A stretch of 64,000 bases of DNA, from the NCBI GenBank assembly GCA_045226255.1, contig JBGVCG010000022.1, positions 124,001 to 188,000 on the forward strand. The letters are read 5' to 3'. This document shows positions 58,041 to 64,000 of this stretch, one piece after another. The notes under the pieces were generated by a model. It ran no database searches. It saw nothing but the letters and a program-made list of their open reading frames with translations, and was not told the origin of the DNA. The translations under genes and the position numbers were made by a program. Positions within the stretch are counted from its first letter, which is position 1; each line of letters begins with the position of its first letter. This stretch comes from UBA1181 sp045226255 (lineage in GTDB: Bacteria > Bacteroidota > Bacteroidia > Bacteroidales > Paludibacteraceae).

Positions 58041-59825
58041 ATGGCGCTTCTTTATCTGCAGGTTGAGAACCTGACCAAATCATTCGGAGATAATTATTTA
58101 TTCCAAGATATATCGTTTGGCCTATTCGAGGGCCAGCGTGTGGCGTTGATCGCCAAGAACGGTGCCGGTAAGAGTACCTTGCTGAACATCATCGCGGGCA
58201 ATATGTCGTACGACACGGGCAAGATCACCTTCCGGAATGGCTTGAAGGTGGGCATCTTGCCGCAGGACCCTAAACTGGAGGGCTTCAAGACGGTGCAGGA
58301 TGTCTGTGCGGGCTCGGGCGATGAGATCAGGATGAAACAGATCCTCGGCAAGCTGAAGATCACGGACCTGGAGCAGGAGCTGAGCGTGATGTCGGGCGGT
58401 CAGATGAAGCGTGTCGCCTTGGCGAAGGTGCTGGTGTCCGACCCTGAACTGCTGATCTTGGACGAGCCCACCAACCATCTGGACCTCGAAATGGTCGAGT
58501 GGCTGGAGGATTACCTGCGTCGCTCAAGGCTCGCCTTGCTGATGGTGACGCACGACCGTTACTTCCTGGATCGGGTCTGCAGCGATATCCTGGAGATAGA
58601 CCAACAACGCCTCTTCTCCTACAAGGGCAACTACTCCTACTACCTGGAGAAGCGACAGGAGCGCTATGACGCGCAGAGCGCCGAACTGGCGAGGGCCAAC
58701 AACCTCTTCCGCAAGGAGCTGGACTGGATGCGGAGACAACCGCAGGCTAGGGCGGGGAAGGCCCAGTACCGCATCGACGCCTTCCATGACCTGGAGAAGA
58801 AGATCAAGGCACCCCGCTCCACGGGTACGGTGAAGCTGGAGGTGAAGGCAAGCTATATCGGCAGTAAGATATTCGAGGCTAAATCCGTATGCAAGGCGTA
58901 CGGTGACTTGAAGATATTGGATAATTTCGACTATACGTTCAACCGCTACGAGAAGCTGGGCATCGTCGGCAATAACGGTACGGGGAAGTCCACCTTCGTG
59001 AAGATGCTGGTGGGCGAGGTGGCGCCCGATTCGGGTACCATCGATGTGGGCGAGACGGTCCGCTTCGGCTACTACAGCCAGCAGGGCCTGACGTTCGACC
59101 CGAACATGAAGGTGATCGACGCGGTGCGGGACATCGCAGAGGTGGTGCAGATGGGCGACGGGAAACGGTTGTCCGTCTCGCAATTCCTCAACCTCTTCCT
59201 GTTCACGCCGGAGACGCAGCAGAAGTACATCGCCAAGCTGAGCGGTGGCGAACGTCGTAGGCTCTATCTCTGCACCGTCCTGATGCGGAACCCTAATTTC
59301 CTCGTGCTGGATGAGCCTACCAACGACTTGGACATTGTGACGTTGAATGTGCTGGAGGAGTATCTCCAATCGTTCAAGGGGTGCGTGATCGTCGTTTCGC
59401 ACGACCGCTACTTCATGGACAAGGTGGTGGATCACCTCTTTGTCTTCCATGGCAATGCGGAGGTGCAGGATTTCCCGGGCAACTATTCCGACTACAGGGA
59501 GTACCGCGACATGAAGCTCTATTTCGAGCGTCAGGAGAAGGAGAACGCCCCGAAACAGAAGGGCGCCGCGCCGGCGGAGGCTCCGCAACGCAACGTGAAG
59601 GAACGTCCCCGTAGACTCACCTACAAGGAGCAACGTGAGTTCGAACAGCTGGAGAAGGACTTGCAGACCTTGGGGCAGGAGCGGACGGACCTGGAGAACG
59701 AACTCTCCTCCGGACAGCTCTCCAATGACGAACTGATTGCTAAATCGAACCGCGTGGCGGAGGTCATCGCCCTGATCGACGAGAAGGAGATGCGATGGCT
59801 CGAACTGAGCGAATTTGCGAACTGA
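58041..59825 (+). CDS. ABC-F family ATPase (Uup/EttA-like)
   Basis: 594-residue soluble protein with two ABC domains and no membrane part. First domain: ALIAKNGAGKSTLLNIIAG (Walker A), VMSGGQMKRVALAKVL (signature), LLILDEPTNHLDLEMVEWLEDYL (Walker B). Second: GIVGNNGTGKSTFVKML, KLSGGERRRLYLCTVL and FLVLDEPTNDLDIVTLNVLEEYL. The inter-domain linker and the C-terminal coiled coil (FEQLEKDLQTLGQERTDLENELSS) fit Uup-type members. ABC-F proteins act at the ribosome or on nucleic acid; some give antibiotic resistance, but nothing here points to that. The peptidase gene follows after four bases. Confidence 0.92.
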   Translation: MALLYLQVENLTKSFGDNYLFQDISFGLFEGQRVALIAKNGAGKSTLLNIIAGNMSYDTGKITFRNGLKVGILPQDPKLEGFKTVQDVCAGSGDEIRMKQILGKLKITDLEQELSVMSGGQMKRVALAKVLVSDPELLILDEPTNHLDLEMVEWLEDYLRRSRLALLMVTHDRYFLDRVCSDILEIDQQRLFSYKGNYSYYLEKRQERYDAQSAELARANNLFRKELDWMRRQPQARAGKAQYRIDAFHDLEKKIKAPRSTGTVKLEVKASYIGSKIFEAKSVCKAYGDLKILDNFDYTFNRYEKLGIVGNNGTGKSTFVKMLVGEVAPDSGTIDVGETVRFGYYSQQGLTFDPNMKVIDAVRDIAEVVQMGDGKRLSVSQFLNLFLFTPETQQKYIAKLSGGERRRLYLCTVLMRNPNFLVLDEPTNDLDIVTLNVLEEYLQSFKGCVIVVSHDRYFMDKVVDHLFVFHGNAEVQDFPGNYSDYREYRDMKLYFERQEKENAPKQKGAAPAEAPQRNVKERPRRLTYKEQREFEQLEKDLQTLGQERTDLENELSSGQLSNDELIAKSNRVAEVIALIDEKEMRWLELSEFAN

Positions 59826-59829
59826 TGAT

Positions 59830-61980
59830 ATGGTAGAAGGTAATACATTGCCGCTGGACGCTATGGTGCCTGGCGGTGAGAGGTTTAAGGAATTTCAGCC
59901 TGATGTTTATGCGAGTGTCATGGTCCGTGACCATGTGGTCGCATTGGTGGACGCCAAGGGGGATCTCTCCCTCTGCCGCGTGGATGCGTGCGCGCCGAGG
60001 CTCTCCTCGTCCACAATCACTTTCCCTCGGGAGCAGTTGATGGATGTGCTGGGCATTGCCGACTCGCCTGCGAAGGAGATCTCCATCTCCGGCTTGTCGG
60101 TGTCGACGGATTGTGTTTCCCTTTATTTGACATACGATGACTCCTTGGCACGGCTCAACCTGTGCGAGGGAGCGCTGCGCCTCGCCTGGCACGTGGATAC
60201 GTCGGATTGGACGCTCACCACAACGGACGGGGAGGGTATTTACCTTTTCGTCACCCAAGGGAAGGAAGAGGTGAATATGCTGGATAGCGAAGGGGGTAGG
60301 CGTGTGGTCTACGTCGAGAAGAATCCCTCTTTCACGGTGCGTAAGACACCTTCCCGAAACGAGTTCGGCATAGAGGAGATGTTCTTCCTCTCTCCGGACA
60401 AGCGCAAGGTGGCCTTCTATCACTTGAATGAAACGTCCGTCACCGAATTCCCTGTCACCTCCGCACCGAATGGCTCGGATATGCCTGGCACGACGATGCT
60501 GAAGTATCCCTTCGCCGGCACGAAGCAGTCGGAGCTGGTCGAGGTGGGTATCTTGGACCTGGAGACGGGCGCAGTCACTTGGCTGAAGAACGACGGGGAG
60601 ATCTGCTATTGGATCGGCCTCACATGGTCGCCCGACAATCGTTCCCTTTTCTGCTACGGACTCAACCGTAGCCAGCAGCGTAGCCGTCTGCTTCAGTTTG
60701 ATGCCTCGACGGGAGCCGTTTCCCGAGAAATACTATGCGAAGAGAGTTTGGAATATATCGAACCAGAGCATTCGCTATTATTCATAACCCCAGAGAAATT
60801 CCTCTTCCAGAGCCGTACCTATACGGGTTACAACCATATCTACCTGTATGACTTGGCGTCCAACAGGATGGATCAGATCACGCAGGGCAATTGGGAGGTG
60901 ACTCAGTTGCTGGGCTATTCGGCCGCACGTGACCTTGTGCTCTATTTGGGCACCCGCAACACTCCGTTGAACCGTGATTTCTTCGGCACCCGCTTGTTGG
61001 ATGGGGAGACGGTGACGATCTCTTCGTCGTTGGGCACCCATCAGGTCTATATGGATGGATCGGGGCCGGTCTGGGTCGATCTGTTCCAGTCTGAGACCGA
61101 GCCGGGCGTGACCACGCTAGGGTGCTTGGAGACGTATGGGGACACCTTCGTGCTGAAGCGTTCCCCTAATCCGTACGAGGGGTATGCGTTGCCGGAGCGC
61201 ATCGTGGGCATCTTGCCGAAGGGGAAGGATTCCGACGATGACCTCTACTACCGCATCGTGAAGCCTCGACAGGTGAGGGAGGGCGAGCGGTTGCCTGTTG
61301 TCTTCTATGTCTATGGCGGTCCGCATGTGCAGTTGATCACCAACACGTGGGGAAGCGGGACGAAAGGTTTCGAGGAGATGATGGCGGATGCGGGTTGTGT
61401 CACTTTCTGCATCGATCCGCATGGCTCGTACAATCGGGGGCATCGCTTCGAGAGCGAGATACGGGACGACCTGAACGGTCCGCAAATCCGTGATTACAAG
61501 TATGCACTGAACTGGCTCTTCCTGACGCATGACTACGTGGATAGGAGCCGGGTGGCCATCTACGGCTGGAGCTTCGGTGGTTTTATGACCCTTTCCATGT
61601 TGCTTTGCAGCGGCTTTCCGTTCAAGGTGGGTGTGGCGGGAGGCGTCGTCGTCTCCTGGCGTTACTATGAGACGATGTATACGGAGCGTTACATGAGCCT
61701 GGACAAGGAGGGAGGAACCTCCGGGGAGCATTTCACCCGAACCGACATGGCGAAGCGCATCGGCGAGCTGAAGACGCCGTTGAGGCTGATCCATTGTCTG
61801 GAGGATCCTGTCGTCCTTCCGCTCCATTGGCAATACCTTCTTTCGGAGGCGAATAAGCGGGGGGAGGTGGCCCAATTGATCACGTGCTATTTCTATCCGG
61901 GACACGAACACAACGTAAAAGGCGTCGAGCGTGTGCGGCTTATGGAAAAAGTACGCACGATGATATTTGATTGTTTATAG
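59830..61980 (+). CDS. S9 family prolyl oligopeptidase/dipeptidyl peptidase IV-like
   Basis: 716 residues from the ATG at 59830. N-terminal two thirds form a beta-propeller (DPPIV N-terminal type); the last 240 residues are the alpha/beta hydrolase domain with the nucleophile in YGWSFGGFM, Asp in IHCLEDPVV and His in PGHEHNV. LPVVFYVYGGPHVQLITNTW is the oxyanion-side strand. S9B enzymes release X-Pro dipeptides. No signal peptide is present, unlike most Bacteroidales DPP4 proteins, so it is predicted cytoplasmic. It is likely co-transcribed with the ABC-F gene and is followed by a terminator. Confidence 0.9.
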   Translation: MVEGNTLPLDAMVPGGERFKEFQPDVYASVMVRDHVVALVDAKGDLSLCRVDACAPRLSSSTITFPREQLMDVLGIADSPAKEISISGLSVSTDCVSLYLTYDDSLARLNLCEGALRLAWHVDTSDWTLTTTDGEGIYLFVTQGKEEVNMLDSEGGRRVVYVEKNPSFTVRKTPSRNEFGIEEMFFLSPDKRKVAFYHLNETSVTEFPVTSAPNGSDMPGTTMLKYPFAGTKQSELVEVGILDLETGAVTWLKNDGEICYWIGLTWSPDNRSLFCYGLNRSQQRSRLLQFDASTGAVSREILCEESLEYIEPEHSLLFITPEKFLFQSRTYTGYNHIYLYDLASNRMDQITQGNWEVTQLLGYSAARDLVLYLGTRNTPLNRDFFGTRLLDGETVTISSSLGTHQVYMDGSGPVWVDLFQSETEPGVTTLGCLETYGDTFVLKRSPNPYEGYALPERIVGILPKGKDSDDDLYYRIVKPRQVREGERLPVVFYVYGGPHVQLITNTWGSGTKGFEEMMADAGCVTFCIDPHGSYNRGHRFESEIRDDLNGPQIRDYKYALNWLFLTHDYVDRSRVAIYGWSFGGFMTLSMLLCSGFPFKVGVAGGVVVSWRYYETMYTERYMSLDKEGGTSGEHFTRTDMAKRIGELKTPLRLIHCLEDPVVLPLHWQYLLSEANKRGEVAQLITCYFYPGHEHNVKGVERVRLMEKVRTMIFDCL

Positions 61981-62100
61981 GTCAATTTTATGAATATGAT
62001 TAAAAAAATAGAAAAATATTTTGCTGCAGACATTTTTTGTCGTATGTTTGTAGCGCAAACAAAACAGGTAGATTTTTTCATAGTTAAGGTTTAGATTGGT

Positions 62101-62136
62101 TAAGGGACGTTGTGAAACGTCCCTTAATTATTTTTG
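62101..62136 (+). terminator. Intrinsic terminator after the S9 peptidase gene
   Basis: TAAGGGACGTT pairs with AACGTCCCTTA around GTGA, followed by ATTATTTTTG; 120 bases beyond the stop. Confidence 0.85.
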
Positions 62137-62159
62137 TATGGCCGTGTTTGGGGGATTTA

Positions 62160-62640
62160 TGATTTAACAATTTACGATTTACGGGGGAACCCCGAAGGGG
62201 TGATCATAATACAGGCACGGGTGTGAACCCGTGTGTGCGATGCAGGAACGAACAGGAACCCCGAAGGGGTGACACCTTTTTGTGATTTACAATTTACGGG
62301 AAAACATCCATGTATGCGTATCCTCCGCTAACGTCTATATTGTTTTCACCCCTTCGGGGTTCCCGTCACACACATTGTTCGTCATACAGGGGTTAGCACC
62401 CCTGCCTGTGATGTTGTCGCCCCATCGGGGCTTAGGGTATGCGCATCGCCTATAGACACGCACTTCCCAACCAATTGACTTCGTCGAACTGACGTTTCAA
62501 AATTCTTAATTATCCCCGCCCCTGGGGCATGGGTATGTGCATTGCGTGGGGATTTATGATTTTACGATTTACACAATTTACGGGAAAACATCCATGTATG
62601 CGCATTCCCTCCATTCAAAATTCATAATTCATAATTCTTA
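62160..62640. repeat. Palindrome-rich intergenic repeat cluster
   Basis: No ORF. Short palindromes include ACCCCGAAGGGGT (about 62192 and again 62257), CACGGGTGTGAACCCGTG, ACCCCTTCGGGGTT (about 62350), AGGGGTTAGCACCCCT and GCCCCATCGGGGC. TTTACGGGAAAACATCCATG is present twice (about 62292 and 62577), as is the GATTTACAATTTAC-like lead-in, and AATTCATAATTC closes the block. This is a different repeat family from that at 4517-7457. Confidence 0.7.
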
Positions 62641-62696
62641 ATTATCATAGTATCGTTTTTTTTCTTTATTTTGCAGAAGTAAATTGCATAAGGTGT

Positions 62697-64000
62697 ATGG
62701 AGCAAGTAGCGAATTTCTTTTCACACTTACCGGTGACAGACCCAATCCTGATATTCTCGTTGGTGCTGTTCGTCATTCTTATTGCTCCATTGGCACTGGA
62801 TCGATTGAAGATTCCGCATATCATCGGACTCATTTTGGCGGGTGTGATCCTGAGCGAGAATTGTACGGGTGTCCTGAAACGTGACGTCAGCTTCGACCTG
62901 TTCGGAACGGTCGGTCTGCTCTATATCATGTTCCTGGCGGGATTGCAGATGGACCTCGCCGATTTTAAGAAGAACACCAAGAAAAATGTGTTCTTTGGTC
63001 TGACCACCTTCTATGTGCCGATGATCTTTGGATCGGTCAGCAGTTTCTTCCTCCTGAAGTATCTTTTTGCCCATACGACGCCGGAGTTCCAGACGATAGG
63101 GAACTTCTCCTTCTCCGTCTATCTGATCATGGCTTCCGTGCTGATCGCCAGCATGTATGCCTCCCACACATTGATATCCTATCCGATTGTTGGACGTTTC
63201 GGTGTGACGAAGAACTCCGCCGTGAACATATCGTTGGGCGGTACCATGATCGCTACCACGTTGGCCTTGGTTATCCTCGCCTTCATCGTGGCGATGTGCA
63301 AGGGGGAGGTTAATGCTACGTTCTGGCTGCAGTTCGTCGTTTCCGTGGCGGTCTTTGTCCTGATCATCGGCTTTGTCTATCCTCGGGTAGCGGACCGTTT
63401 CTTCAAACGGCATGAGGATAGTATCCTGCAGTATATCTTTGTCTTGGCCATGGTCTTCTTGGGGGGATTCCTCGCGAAGATGGCCTCTTTGGAACCAATC
63501 ATCGGTGCCTTCATGGTGGGTCTTGCGCTGAATAGGTATATCCCTCGCATCTCCCCGCTGATGAACCGTTTGGATTTTGTGGGCAATGCGATCTTCATTC
63601 CTTTCTTCCTGATAGGTGTGGGCATGCTCATTGATGTCCGTTCGGTCTTCTCCAGTTTCAACTCCTTGATCGCCGCCGTTGTGATGAGCGCCGTCTCCAC
63701 CCTTTCCAAGTATGTCGCCGCGGTCATCACGCGCAAGACCTACAAGATGTCGAAGGAGGAGGGGCTTATGATCTTCGGATTGAGTAACGCCCAGGCTGCC
63801 GCCACGTTGGCCGCCGTGATGATCGGTCATGAGATACAGATCGGTGTGGATCCGAATGGGCTGCCTGTCTATTTGTTGGGCGATGAGATCCTGAACGGTA
63901 CCATCGTGATGATTCTCGTCACCTGCACCATCTCTTCCTTCGCGACGGAGAAGGCGGCCCGCAAGCTGGTGACCCAGCAAGACCAGTTGGACGAGAAACT
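62697..64000 (+). CDS. Kef-type cation/proton antiporter, N-terminal part (3' end outside window)
   Basis: At least 434 residues of a CPA2 family antiporter, starting from the ATG at 62697 (MEQVANFFSHLPVTDPILIF). About twelve hydrophobic segments can be counted. Typical stretches are LDRLKIPHIIGLILAGVILS (family half-helix), GLLYIMFLAGLQMDLADFKK, LIGVGMLIDVRSVF and FGLSNAQAAATLAAVMIG. It would exchange Na+ or K+ for protons at the inner membrane. The frame is open to the end of the window; a C-terminal soluble domain (TrkA or USP type) may follow. Confidence 0.92.
   Translation, partial: MEQVANFFSHLPVTDPILIFSLVLFVILIAPLALDRLKIPHIIGLILAGVILSENCTGVLKRDVSFDLFGTVGLLYIMFLAGLQMDLADFKKNTKKNVFFGLTTFYVPMIFGSVSSFFLLKYLFAHTTPEFQTIGNFSFSVYLIMASVLIASMYASHTLISYPIVGRFGVTKNSAVNISLGGTMIATTLALVILAFIVAMCKGEVNATFWLQFVVSVAVFVLIIGFVYPRVADRFFKRHEDSILQYIFVLAMVFLGGFLAKMASLEPIIGAFMVGLALNRYIPRISPLMNRLDFVGNAIFIPFFLIGVGMLIDVRSVFSSFNSLIAAVVMSAVSTLSKYVAAVITRKTYKMSKEEGLMIFGLSNAQAAATLAAVMIGHEIQIGVDPNGLPVYLLGDEILNGTIVMILVTCTISSFATEKAARKLVTQQDQLDEK

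Noticed and set aside
62727..63980. 417-codon minus-strand frame opposite the antiporter
   Set aside because: His/Asp/Gln-rich composition typical of a shadow of hydrophobic codons; the plus frame is a clear antiporter running off the window.

Overview
The window is chromosomal DNA from a member of the order Bacteroidales. The evidence is the core gene content (type I QueF, Bacteroidetes-type Psd/PssA/SppA/LpxK, an RND pump followed by a P-II-like gene), repeated TAnnTTTG promoter -7 boxes (often with a TTTG -33 box), lipoprotein signals and nearly no Shine-Dalgarno use. Genus cannot be fixed; the roughly 50% GC core would suit a Porphyromonadaceae, Tannerellaceae or Barnesiellaceae type.

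Layout. (1) 1-4389, plus strand: 3' part of infB, cvpA, a flavin-reductase-fold protein, then queF-queC-queD-queE, which covers carboxytetrahydropterin formation to preQ1 for queuosine. (2) 4390-7452: AT-rich accessory segment with two unrelated genes (small membrane protein, NAD-dependent epimerase). Each is preceded by the same composite palindromic repeat, the same promoter and the same structured 5' leader; the leader helices differ by compensatory changes. This is the strongest candidate for something undescribed. (3) 7453-21569, mostly minus strand: dacB-type PBP4, HerA/DUF853 ATPase, a lipoprotein, sbcC-sbcD, an LPS-type kinase and glycosyltransferases, a B12-binding radical SAM protein and ribF. 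(4) 21669-30312: a CAU tRNA with an odd D arm, a C_GCAxxG_C_C protein, a YafQ-like toxin-antitoxin pair, a TetR regulator, a TolC/adaptor/RND efflux operon and a P-II-like protein closed by a terminator. (5) 30658-42245: a giant secreted coiled-coil protein, cdsA, psd-pssA-sppA, lpxK, punA, a DUF5131 protein, mmcQ/yjbR, a small unknown and yjbQ.

(6) 42246-54750: accessory and defence island. A class C beta-lactamase-fold lipoprotein is bracketed by a 65-bp duplication of the yjbQ 3' end. Next comes a minus-strand operon of three unknown genes (including a soluble plus four-helix membrane pair), a cytosine-5 methyltransferase, an McrB-type GTPase and a LlaJI-type nuclease. A Cys-rich protein, a Fic protein and a DinD-RhuM fusion follow, separated by recurring boundary repeats. 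(7) 54953-64000: nitroreductase lipoprotein, divergent thioredoxin-fold lipoprotein lacking CxxC, P-loop kinase, ABC-F ATPase, S9 peptidase without a signal peptide, a palindrome-rich gap and the 5' part of a Kef-type antiporter.

All calls rest on reading the sequence and family knowledge; no database search was run.
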